From positions 1 to 7,213 of the forward strand of contig JAUUWJ010000032.1 of NCBI GenBank assembly GCA_030589175.1: 7,213 nucleotides of DNA. Reading direction: 5' to 3'. The notes under the pieces are model-generated. The model had not been told where the DNA came from. It searched no databases and worked only from the letters and a program-made list of their open reading frames with translations. The number at the start of each line of letters is the position of its first letter. Position 1 is the first letter of the stretch. A program made the translations under genes and the position numbers. The DNA is from Actinomycetes bacterium (GTDB lineage Bacteria > Actinomycetota > Aquicultoria > SURF-47 > JAUUWJ01). Positions 1-5,488 of the stretch are shown here, piece after piece.

Positions 1-78
1 GCTTTTTCTTCATCTTCACTTCTGTTAATTGAATCTTTCCAGAGTGATGATGAAGGACCTTTCAAACAAATTAGATAA
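1..78 (+). CDS. Possible C-terminal end of an upstream gene (partial)
   Basis: An open frame enters from the left edge and ends at a TAA at 76-78, giving 25 residues that finish in FKQIR. It has a serine-rich start and a short acidic stretch, and I do not recognise it. It is in the same frame as the CbiM-like gene that begins at 148, separated by the TAA and a further open stretch. The other two plus frames close within the first 32 bases. So short a piece could be chance, and the region may equally be the intergenic start of the operon. Confidence 0.22.
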   Translation, partial: AFSSSSLLLIESFQSDDEGPFKQIR

Positions 79-147
79 TCGTTCGAACAATACTTATTAA
101 CGATAGTTATTCTATTCATCATTGGACGAAGGAATAAGTGGCGGAAG

Positions 148-699
148 ATGAGGCTCAAAATTCCGCTGTTAGGAGTAACAACCTCTCTCATGCTCTTCGG
201 TATGAGTTTGCCGCTTGGCTTTATACCCTTTCATGTCAATTTAGCAACGTTCGCTGGCATCCTGTTAGGGCCGGGGTTGGGTTTTATAGCTTCGTTCATA
301 AGCGTTTTTTTCTTGAGTCTTATAGGTCATGGAGGCATAACGATGGTGGGAATAAACAGTCTTACGGTAGGAATTGAAGCAGTTGCAGCGGGTTTTTTAT
401 CAGTACGTTTAGCCAGATATTTTAGAAAACATTTTCGTTTTTCAGTTGCCTTAACGACGGTAATAAGCTTGGTATTATCTATCGGTTTTATAGTAGCGGT
501 CATTGTCTTATCGACTGTCTATAATGTAGGGGAAGCTTTTCAGTTACAAACCGGGCTTGAACTAACTTCTGTCGGTTTAAGAAATTTCCTAATAATAATT
601 TTTGTTATAGCCTTGGTTGGGATAAGCATCGAGACATTGATTACTATTTGGGTAATCAACTTCATTAAATCGGTAAGGCCTGACATATTGGAGCGCTAA
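148..699 (+). CDS. cbiM: CbiM-like substrate-binding membrane subunit of an ECF transporter
   Basis: This 183-residue, very hydrophobic protein has about six membrane segments (roughly 6-27, 30-45, 46-60, 64-88, 96-122 and 145-174). Seen in the sequence are GILLGP (37-42), GHGGIT (60-65) and GIN (68-70), which match the conserved central helices of CbiM/NikM, the subunit that binds cobalt or nickel in energy-coupling factor importers. Genes for the T and A subunits follow directly, which supports the role. It is shorter than usual CbiM (about 210-230 residues) and does not begin with the Met-His-Ile motif whose histidine helps bind the metal. The substrate may therefore differ, or the N-terminus may be lost. 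The start is the ATG at 148 with a weak SD (GGCGGA very close, AAGGA 14 bases away). The frame is open upstream to 79 but has no ATG, GTG or TTG there. No CbiN gene is present. The family call is good; the substrate is uncertain. Confidence 0.75.
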   Translation: MRLKIPLLGVTTSLMLFGMSLPLGFIPFHVNLATFAGILLGPGLGFIASFISVFFLSLIGHGGITMVGINSLTVGIEAVAAGFLSVRLARYFRKHFRFSVALTTVISLVLSIGFIVAVIVLSTVYNVGEAFQLQTGLELTSVGLRNFLIIIFVIALVGISIETLITIWVINFIKSVRPDILER

Positions 700-1410
700 A
701 TGTGGATTGCTTTTTTGGATCATCTTGCTTATGACCTGGATAGTTTCTGGCACCGCGCATCACCTGTTTCCAAAGTAGTGTTTCTTATTTTGGCTATAAG
801 CGCTATCATAATTTCAACCAAAAGCCTGTATTTAGCGGCTCTTTTTGTTTTGTTTTTGCTGTTAATGTCGCTAAGTAATCTACCGGTATTTACCTTGAGC
901 TTGCTTCTTCTCTATCCTTTATTTTTCGGCTTGGTTTTTTCTTTAAGCAGAGTCGGAGAAGCGGCGACTTTTCCTTTAGTCACTCTTCTAAGAGCAGTAA
1001 CGGCAGCCGAAGCTGTCCTCTTAGTTTTGGCCACCACTCACTATGTCGACTTGTTTGCCGTTTTGCAGATTGTTTTGCCATATACAATTTCCGATACGAT
1101 GTTTATTACCTATCGAAGTTTCTTTATGATTCTTGATTCACTAAGAAATACCGTAAATATTGCCAGACTTAGAGGAGCGTACAGCTTTTTTACTATCTTT
1201 AGAAATTTAAGGCTGGCGGGAAGAGTTTTAGGTCATTCCTTAATCCATGCATATCAAACAAACGAAACAACACAGAGAGCTTTGATCCTTCGAGGTTATG
1301 AAGGACGAATAATTACATCAAGGTCAGCTTTAAGGCTCTCACATTATGATTTCGTTATTTTTTTTCTGGGCATTCTCTTGTTGGTTTTGGCGGTGGTCGG
1401 CGTTGGCTAA
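700..1410 (+). CDS. cbiQ: CbiQ-like transmembrane coupling subunit (EcfT) of the ECF transporter
   Basis: The 236-residue membrane protein has four to five hydrophobic segments and a cytoplasmic region carrying the two Ala/Arg-Gly coupling-helix motifs of EcfT proteins: ARLRG at 155-159 and ALILRG at 194-199, the latter followed by YEGR. These helices sit in grooves of the ATPase dimer and pass ATP-driven movement to the substrate-binding subunit. The N-terminus (DHLAYDLDSFWHRASP, from residue 7) matches the family's usual Asp ... His-Arg ... Pro opening. The ATG directly abuts the TAA of the CbiM-like gene, with GGAG nine bases upstream inside that gene, so the two are translationally coupled. 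The 3' end overlaps the start of the ATPase gene. Length is normal for CbiQ. Confidence 0.82.
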   Translation: MWIAFLDHLAYDLDSFWHRASPVSKVVFLILAISAIIISTKSLYLAALFVLFLLLMSLSNLPVFTLSLLLLYPLFFGLVFSLSRVGEAATFPLVTLLRAVTAAEAVLLVLATTHYVDLFAVLQIVLPYTISDTMFITYRSFFMILDSLRNTVNIARLRGAYSFFTIFRNLRLAGRVLGHSLIHAYQTNETTQRALILRGYEGRIITSRSALRLSHYDFVIFFLGILLLVLAVVGVG

Positions 1411-2230
1411 AAGAATTGCTTATCTAAAAGGAGCAAGCCATATATTTGCCGATAACACCAGGGTGAATATTGGCGGGCTTGAACTTGAAGTTCACAAAGG
1501 TCAAAAAATAGCTATCCTTGGTCCAAATGGTAGTGGAAAAACTACACTTATCCTTTTATTAACCGGCTTGCTAAAGTCTTCCGGCGGTCATGTTGAATTA
1601 TTTGGCTTAGACCCGCGAAAGAATTTCGATGAAGTAAAGAAACGGATAGGGATAGTGTTTCAAAATATCGAAGCTCAATTAATTGCTCCTACCGTAAAGG
1701 AAGATGTAAGTTTTGCACCCAGAAATTACAGATTAAGTGAGGAGGAAGTCCTCCAGAGATTTGAGAAAATTATGGTTTTAATAGGAATCGAAAATCTGGC
1801 TGATAAAATCATTCATTATCTTAGTGGGGGAGAGAAGAAAAAAGTAGCTCTAGCCGGAGCAATGGTAATGGAGCCGCCTCTTTTAATTCTTGATGAACCG
1901 TTTGAAGGCTTGGACCCCAAAGCTCGCCAAGAACTAGCTTCCTTACTGGAGTTGTTCAATGATCTCTATGACACAACAGTTATCCTTAGTACACATGATG
2001 TCGAAACAGCGGGGCGGTTTGCCGATCAGATGTATATAATGGCTGAAGGCAACATAATTATGAAAGGGAAACCCAAGGAATTATTCAACAAGATAGATGA
2101 ACTTAAGAAAGCAAATTTACATGCGCCCGGAATTTTAGAACTGACTTATGAGCTAAGAAAAAGAGGAGTTAACATTACCCCTACTTTAGATGTTGAAAAA
2201 GCTCTAGGCTTTTTAATAAACCAAACTTAA
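1403..2230 (+). CDS. cbiO: CbiO-like ATPase subunit of the ECF transporter
   Basis: This is a 275-residue ABC ATPase that powers the importer on the cytoplasmic face. Motifs in order are Walker A GPNGSGKTT (40-48), Q-loop Gln87 in VFQN followed by the EAQLIAPTVKEDVSF stretch typical of ECF ATPases, signature LSGGE (140-144), Walker B LLILDEP (160-166) and the switch histidine His198 in STHD. About 70 residues follow the core. A longer frame is open from an ATG at 1346, but its first 19 codons are the CbiQ gene read in another frame (a run of Phe and Trp). The TTG at 1403, preceded by GGTGG, puts the N-terminus at the usual distance from Walker A, so I prefer it; it overlaps cbiQ by eight bases. 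It is the last gene of the operon. Confidence 0.85.
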   Translation: MAKRIAYLKGASHIFADNTRVNIGGLELEVHKGQKIAILGPNGSGKTTLILLLTGLLKSSGGHVELFGLDPRKNFDEVKKRIGIVFQNIEAQLIAPTVKEDVSFAPRNYRLSEEEVLQRFEKIMVLIGIENLADKIIHYLSGGEKKKVALAGAMVMEPPLLILDEPFEGLDPKARQELASLLELFNDLYDTTVILSTHDVETAGRFADQMYIMAEGNIIMKGKPKELFNKIDELKKANLHAPGILELTYELRKRGVNITPTLDVEKALGFLINQT

Positions 2231-2257
2231 TAAAAGGTGAGGACGCATGTGAATTAC

Positions 2258-2461
2258 TTAGGTGTTAATAGTATTTTGATGATGATTTTTGTCAAATTTA
2301 AAAGAATCTTTCTTCTTCTTTTGCTTTTCAAGGCTTGCCTTGATCTGATTGGAAGTAATAAAACAACCGATGTAAAAACCAGCCTTAAAAGCAGCGTAAA
2401 GCAAAATAAAACCGACTAAACCTAACGCTATAGTTTTCAAAGAACTTTCAATACTTCCCAT
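2258..2461 (-). CDS. Small single-pass membrane protein, function unknown
   Basis: I do not recognise this 67-residue protein. It has one strong hydrophobic segment (about residues 9-37), followed by a lysine-rich tail with KQKKKK near residue 46 and a polar, Asn/His-containing end. That pattern suggests one membrane helix with a basic cytoplasmic tail. The ATG at 2461 has no convincing SD. It lies 163 bases downstream of the superoxide reductase gene on the same strand and converges with the CbiO gene, whose stop is 27 bases away. The opposite strand also has a 60-codon frame here (2237-2419), but that frame has a less protein-like makeup. It could be a chance frame; confidence is moderate. 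Confidence 0.42.
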   Translation of the reverse strand: MGSIESSLKTIALGLVGFILLYAAFKAGFYIGCFITSNQIKASLEKQKKKKDSFKFDKNHHQNTINT

Positions 2462-2522
2462 TTAGTTTAAATTCTTTTGGCCAAATAATCAACTTCTAAG
2501 TTGCTTAACCAATGCTTATCTG

Positions 2523-2560
2523 CCCAAACGTGCAGGGTTCTAAACGTTTGCGGGATTTTT
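2523..2560 (+). terminator. Candidate intrinsic terminator, plus strand
   Basis: CCC at 2523-2525 and AAACGT at 2526-2531 can pair with ACGTTT (2544-2549) and GGG (2552-2554), with a two-base GC bulge and a loop of about 12 bases. A five-T run follows at 2556-2560. On the plus strand this could end transcripts reading through from the ECF transporter operon. It lies between the two minus-strand genes, and the minus strand has no T-run after the stem. Confidence 0.4.
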
Positions 2561-2624
2561 AAAGAAGTTACTCTAGATTATGTATAGCCGAAGTATTTGA
2601 GGAGAGAGTAAAGAATTAGTGAGG

Positions 2625-2930
2625 CTAGAATATTTCTTCTGATTGCCAAGCGCCGTGCTTATTACAAAAGGCTATGGCATAAAGAGATCCTTCCTCGCCT
2701 CTTAAATGAAATAAGGTTTCCGGTTTTCTACCGGGCCTTAAGTTTTTTCGGCTTAAAAGGTGGCTGTTTTGATAAAGTTCAATCCACTCGATAAAGTGAT
2801 CTTCTTCCATTGGGTGAGCTTTCTTTCCGATCTTTACAACAACTTCGGTTCCTTCTATTTCAATAATTGGGATATGTTTTTCCTCGGTTTCTGTAAGTTT
2901 GGCCGGATCGGTTGCAGTTTGAACTTCCAT
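2625..2930 (-). CDS. Superoxide reductase (one-iron, neelaredoxin type)
   Basis: Superoxide reductase reduces superoxide to hydrogen peroxide in the cytoplasm, using electrons usually delivered by rubredoxin; it is typical of anaerobes. The 101-residue protein has the whole iron site: His19, His39 and His45 (in KHIPIIE and HPMEEDH), then Cys89 and His92 (CNKHG). The spacings His-20-His-6-His and Cys-3-His equal those of desulfoferrodoxin. The Glu17-Lys18 pair before the first ligand is the conserved loop that faces the substrate. The N-terminal rubredoxin-like iron domain of desulfoferrodoxin is absent, so this is the one-iron class. The ATG at 2930 has a strong purine-rich site, AAAGGGGG, just upstream, and an extended -10 promoter lies behind it. 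It is transcribed away from the gene at 3019. Confidence 0.9.
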   Translation of the reverse strand: MEVQTATDPAKLTETEEKHIPIIEIEGTEVVVKIGKKAHPMEEDHFIEWIELYQNSHLLSRKNLRPGRKPETLFHLRGEEGSLYAIAFCNKHGAWQSEEIF

Positions 2931-2950
2931 ACTTCCCCCTTTACCTTTAT

Positions 2951-2959
2951 TTTATAACA
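2951..2959 (-). promoter_or_regulatory. Extended -10 promoter element for the superoxide reductase gene
   Basis: Read on the minus strand this is TGTTATAAA, a TG-n-TATAAA extended -10 with no clear -35 box at the expected distance. Transcription would start about 15 bases before the ATG at 2930, just upstream of its strong SD. Inferred from sequence match and position only. Confidence 0.45.
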
Positions 2960-2998
2960 TATGGTTAAGAAAGCTACCTTTTTTTTGCTAATCAAGAG

Positions 2999-3007
2999 TG
3001 CTATTAT
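2999..3007 (+). promoter_or_regulatory. Extended -10 promoter element very close to the start at 3019
   Basis: TGCTATTAT matches the extended -10 consensus TGnTATAAT at all but one base. It ends only 11 bases before the ATG at 3019, so a transcript starting the usual seven or so bases downstream would have a leader of about 0-6 bases. No SD lies in 3008-3018. Together these suggest a leaderless or nearly leaderless mRNA. Confidence 0.45.
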
Positions 3008-3018
3008 TTAGTGCGCTC

Positions 3019-3921
3019 ATGAAGAAAGTTGTCGGAGTCAGCATCGGCTCAGCGAAAAGAGATCACGCAATCAAAGTAGATCTCCTCGGAACAAAATTTG
3101 ATATCAAAAGAGTAGGAACTGATGGCAGTTTACAAAAAGCCAAGGACTTGCTAAAAAAACTTGATGGAAAAGTAGACGCCTTCGGTCTGGGCGGTATCGA
3201 TTTGTACTTTGTAGCCGATGCCAAAAAATATGTAATTAGAGACGCCAATAAACTAAAAAAAGCAGTGAAAAAAACTCCGATAGTCGATGGCAGCGGACTT
3301 AAACATACGCTGGAGAGGCATACTATAAAATACCTTATTGAAAACAATGTTTTGCCTTTAAAAGAAAAAACTGTCCTAATGGTTGCAGCTGTCGATAGAT
3401 TCGGAATGGCTGAAGCTCTTCATCAAGCAGGATGTAAAATAATTTTCGGTGATCTTATATTTGGCCTAGGCATACCAATTCCTCTAAGGTCTTATAAAAG
3501 TTTCAGAATTTTGGCAAAAATGCTTTTACCGGTTGTAACTAAACTTCCTTTTAAAGTCCTTTATCCGACGGGTAGCAGTCAGGAAAAACAAAGCACAAAA
3601 AATCAGCGTTATTTCAATGAAGCGGACATTATCGCCGGTGACTTTTTAATAATAAGGAAGTATTTACCGCAGAGCTTAGAAGGTAAGTATATTATTACTA
3701 ACACGACAACGGCAGAAGATGTTAAGATACTTAAAGAAAGAGGGCTTAAGAGCTTGATAACAACTACACCTGTTTTCGAAGGACGTTCTTTTGGAACAAA
3801 TGTCATGGAAGCTACCTTGGTTGCATTAATGGAGAAGAGTCCTGAACAAATAAAGCCGCAAGATTATTTAGAATACATAAAGAAATTAAATTTCAAACCC
3901 AGAATAGAAATATTTTGTTAG
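3019..3921 (+). CDS. Protein of the family often annotated 'quinate 5-dehydrogenase'; true function uncertain
   Basis: The 300-residue soluble protein has a recognisable pattern: VSIGSAKRDH (7-16), VDAFGLGGIDLY (52-63), TPIVDGSGLKHTLER (86-100) and GRSFGTNVMEA (255-265). From memory, this matches a family named quinate 5-dehydrogenase in anaerobic Gram-positive genomes. I see no classical GxGxxG dinucleotide fold, so the name should not be taken as function. VDRFGMAEAL and a following GSSQEK stretch in the middle could be a ligand site, which is inference. A GTG at 2998 would add seven residues (MLLFSAL), but the ATG fits the family start and the GTG lies on the promoter. The gene is followed by a perfect SD and an inserted palindrome, then by the acyl-ACP-reductase-like gene, its probable partner. 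Confidence 0.6.
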   Translation: MKKVVGVSIGSAKRDHAIKVDLLGTKFDIKRVGTDGSLQKAKDLLKKLDGKVDAFGLGGIDLYFVADAKKYVIRDANKLKKAVKKTPIVDGSGLKHTLERHTIKYLIENNVLPLKEKTVLMVAAVDRFGMAEALHQAGCKIIFGDLIFGLGIPIPLRSYKSFRILAKMLLPVVTKLPFKVLYPTGSSQEKQSTKNQRYFNEADIIAGDFLIIRKYLPQSLEGKYIITNTTTAEDVKILKERGLKSLITTTPVFEGRSFGTNVMEATLVALMEKSPEQIKPQDYLEYIKKLNFKPRIEIFC

Positions 3922-3925
3922 GAGG
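3920..3925 (+). promoter_or_regulatory. Orphan perfect Shine-Dalgarno sequence AGGAGG
   Basis: AGGAGG overlaps the TAG stop of the gene at 3019-3921. The only nearby start is a TTG at 3930 that opens a 25-codon frame through the palindrome and is unlikely to be a gene. This looks like the former ribosome site of the next gene, whose ATG is now 150 bases away at 4076. Confidence 0.45.
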
Positions 3926-3935
3926 CGAATTGAGA

Positions 3936-4067
3936 CAAATCCTAAGCACTAAATCCGAAATTCTAAACAGTAACAAAATTCAAAATTCCAAACACAAAAA
4001 GTTTTGAGTATTTGAACATTGAAATTTATGATTTGTTTAGGATTTAGATATTAGATATTTGGATTTG
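3936..4067 (+). repeat. 132-bp AT-rich imperfect palindrome (MITE-like intergenic element)
   Basis: The element starts CAAATCC (3936-3942) and ends GGATTTG (4061-4067), a perfect 7-base terminal inverted repeat. The outer 33-base arms (3936-3968 and 4035-4067) match at about 24 positions by my alignment. The complementarity continues imperfectly inward (AAATTC-type blocks) to an A-rich loop near 3995. TTGAG occurs at 3930-3934 and at 4065-4069, a possible target duplication, although the second copy overlaps the inverted repeat. It codes for nothing convincing. It separates an SD from the start codon at 4076. AT-rich palindromes built of AAATCC/AAATTC words are, from memory, common between genes in some uncultured bacteria. 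Confidence 0.6.
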
Positions 4068-4075
4068 AGTTATTT

Positions 4076-5233
4076 ATGTCGTATGGTCCGCGTAAAAGGC
4101 GCCAAGTCAAAAAGAAGGTTGAGGAGAAAGGATTAGAGACATTTGCCTTTCTCATCCACCCCTTTGATATTCAAGACGTAGTAAAAAAATATAAGATTGC
4201 CGGCAAAGTCTCACCAAAAATCGTTGCTTCTATCTTGAAAAGAAGACGACCCTTTGTTATTTCGGAGATTTCCGGTATAAAATCGTCCACCGGTGCCGAG
4301 GCTCATGGTTTTTTTGTAGTCGTACCTCTTCTCCCCTGGCAGTTTGTTGAGCTGGAAGAGGATTACATTATGGAAAAGATCGCTAAGGCTTGCAAGGTAA
4401 GCCAAAAAGTGGGAGCGAAAATAATTGGACTAGGAGCTTTCACGGCAATTCCTGGCGGAGGCGGCCGCTTATTGGCAAATATGGTTGACGTTCCAATTAC
4501 GACAGGAAATACTTACACAACAACTCTTGCTATTAAAGGAGCGGAAGAAGCCGCGAAAGTCATGGGTCTAAGTTTAAGAAATTCCAAGACAGCAATTGTC
4601 GGTGCTACTGGTTCGATAGGGAAAGCTTGTGCTCAAATTTTGGCTCCGCAAGTAGGTAATCTTACCCTAGTGGGAAGAGATCAAGGTCGGCTCGAGGAAG
4701 TCCAGTCGACAATTAAAGAATCGAGTGGTTGTGATGCTGACGTCAGTTGCAAGATAAGCAAAGCTCTAAATGAAGCTGATGTTGTAGTAACAGTAACCGG
4801 CGCGGTGGATAGTATTATCTATCCTGACGATCTGAAACCGGGAGCAATAGTTTGTGATGTCGCCAGGCCGCGAGACGTTTCGAAACTTGTTAGTGAAGTA
4901 AGGGATGATGTCTTAGTTATTGATGGCGGGATTGTTGATGTCCCGGGAAAAGCCAAGTTTGGTGTGGATATCGGCTTACCTTCAGGCAAGGCCGAGGGGT
5001 GTATCGCAGAAACTATTATTCTCACCCTGGAAAAACGTTATGAAAACTATACGATCGGCAAGAGCATAAATGTAGAAATGGTTAAGGAAATGGATGCACT
5101 TGCAAAAAAGCATGGTTTTAAGCTAACAGGTTTAAGGCGAGAAGAAAAGCTTGTCACGGAGCAAAAAATAGAAGAAGTAAAAGCCAATGCTCGAAAAGCA
5201 ATTAATTTAAAACAATGGACGGGAGTAGGGTAA
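4076..5233 (+). CDS. Acyl-ACP reductase-like oxidoreductase (often annotated shikimate dehydrogenase)
   Basis: The 385-residue protein resembles cyanobacterial acyl-ACP reductase (AAR), which converts fatty acyl-ACP to fatty aldehyde with NADPH. Shared features are the TTGNTYT motif (142-148), the Rossmann loop GATGSIG (176-182), a VGRD segment after the second strand, GGIV (about 287-290), and EGCIAETI, where Cys309 aligns with the cysteine that carries the acyl group in AAR (Cys294 in Synechococcus). The C-terminal KHGF block also matches. The protein is about 40 residues longer than AAR, with a basic N-terminal stretch (PRKRRQVKKK, 5-14) and a charged C-terminal helix. No SD precedes the ATG, and the frame is closed 8 codons upstream. 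It follows the gene at 3019. Relationship to AAR is well supported; its substrate is unknown. Confidence 0.72.
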   Translation: MSYGPRKRRQVKKKVEEKGLETFAFLIHPFDIQDVVKKYKIAGKVSPKIVASILKRRRPFVISEISGIKSSTGAEAHGFFVVVPLLPWQFVELEEDYIMEKIAKACKVSQKVGAKIIGLGAFTAIPGGGGRLLANMVDVPITTGNTYTTTLAIKGAEEAAKVMGLSLRNSKTAIVGATGSIGKACAQILAPQVGNLTLVGRDQGRLEEVQSTIKESSGCDADVSCKISKALNEADVVVTVTGAVDSIIYPDDLKPGAIVCDVARPRDVSKLVSEVRDDVLVIDGGIVDVPGKAKFGVDIGLPSGKAEGCIAETIILTLEKRYENYTIGKSINVEMVKEMDALAKKHGFKLTGLRREEKLVTEQKIEEVKANARKAINLKQWTGVG

Positions 5234-5246
5234 AAGCGGACTCCGG

Positions 5247-5284
5247 ACTCTATCTAGATACTGGATTCTAGTTAAGAGTTTTTT
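5247..5284 (+). terminator. Intrinsic terminator after the acyl-ACP-reductase-like gene
   Basis: ACTCT (5247-5251) pairs with AGAGT (5275-5279), and inside it CTAGA pairs with TCTAG across an eight-base loop, with a small internal loop between the two stems. TTTTTT follows directly at 5279-5284. It lies 14 bases past the stop at 5233, so it probably ends that transcript. Confidence 0.6.
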
Positions 5285-5303
5285 AAAGGTTAATTTAAAG
5301 TAG

Positions 5304-5382
5304 AAAAAAAGCCCGAGAGCGTTTAGCCCTTTTATTAAGTTCCGAGTTCTTCTCGGCGGAGTGGCTTGACTAGCTCGGGCTC
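5304..5382 (-). ncRNA. Candidate small structured RNA with built-in terminator
   Basis: On the minus strand an 8-bp stem joins AGCCCGAG (5381-5374) to CTCGGGCT (5317-5310), followed at once by TTTTTTT. Nested inside are AGCC/GGCT and a hairpin CCGAG-AAGAA-CTCGG. A TATATT -10 box sits seven bases upstream of the 5' arm, so an RNA of about 80 bases closed by its own terminator is predicted. No minus-strand gene lies nearby to be regulated in cis, and I do not recognise it as tRNA, 4.5S, 6S or a known riboswitch. The CCGAG and CTCGG words occur twice each, so alternative pairings are possible. It could instead be only a terminator-like fold. Confidence 0.42.
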
Positions 5383-5393
5383 ATATATAATAT
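5366..5393 (+). promoter_or_regulatory. Candidate upstream promoter for pyrE
   Basis: TTGACT (5366-5371) is followed by 16 bases and TAATAT (5388-5393). A perfect TATAAT also occurs at 5386-5391, but only 14 bases from the -35. If used, its leader to the pyrE ATG would be about 90 bases. It overlaps the structured element on the other strand. Confidence 0.35.
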
Positions 5394-5419
5394 ATCGGCA
5401 GATTTGCGCTTACTCTTAA
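5389..5419 (-). promoter_or_regulatory. Candidate promoter for the minus-strand RNA
   Basis: Read on the minus strand: TTAAGA (plus 5414-5419), 19 bases, then TATATT (plus 5389-5394). The start would fall near 5382, at the first base of the structured element. The -10 region is nearly palindromic, so it also reads as a -10 on the plus strand. The -35 match is weak. Confidence 0.3.
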
Positions 5420-5443
5420 CAGTTTAGAGCTAAATTTTAAATT
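5416..5443 (+). promoter_or_regulatory. Candidate proximal promoter for pyrE
   Basis: TTAACA (5416-5421, one mismatch to consensus), a 16-base spacer and TAAATT (5438-5443). The transcript would start near 5450, giving a leader of about 40 bases with the SD at 5473-5479. Its -35 overlaps the candidate -35 of the minus-strand RNA. Confidence 0.4.
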
Positions 5444-5488
5444 GGGTTTTTGATTTTGTGAAACAAGTAAGAAGAAAGGTTTTTGAAA

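Noticed and set aside
1..13. Minus-strand ATG at 13 opening MKKK toward the left edge
   Set aside because: Only four codons lie in the window, with a weak ribosome site, so it cannot be told from chance.
138..377. 79-codon plus-strand frame starting at GTG 138
   Set aside because: It is the CbiM-like gene read in another frame; the product shows no domain, whereas the frame from 148 has clear CbiM motifs.
1346..1402. Upstream ATG start for the CbiO gene
   Set aside because: The added 19 residues are the end of cbiQ in another frame and would push the N-terminus beyond the usual length before Walker A.
2237..2419. 60-codon plus-strand frame with GTG start after cbiO
   Set aside because: It lies antisense to the more protein-like minus-strand frame at 2258-2461 and has no recognisable feature beyond one hydrophobic run.
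3930..4007. 25-codon frame from TTG 3930 behind the AGGAGG site
   Set aside because: It runs through the palindrome and its makeup reflects the repeat words, so it is not a credible gene.
3920..4075. CRISPR array in the repetitive gap
   Set aside because: The repeats are inverted and imperfect, with no regular direct repeats and spacers and no cas genes.
5310..5381. tRNA gene suggested by the 7-base GCCCGAG/CTCGGGC closing stem
   Set aside because: Neither strand has a TTC-containing T arm, D arm or anticodon stem in the right places.
5304..5382. Plus-strand attenuator or pyrimidine-responsive leader for pyrE
   Set aside because: The T-run follows the stem only on the minus strand, and the best pyrE promoter starts downstream of the element.
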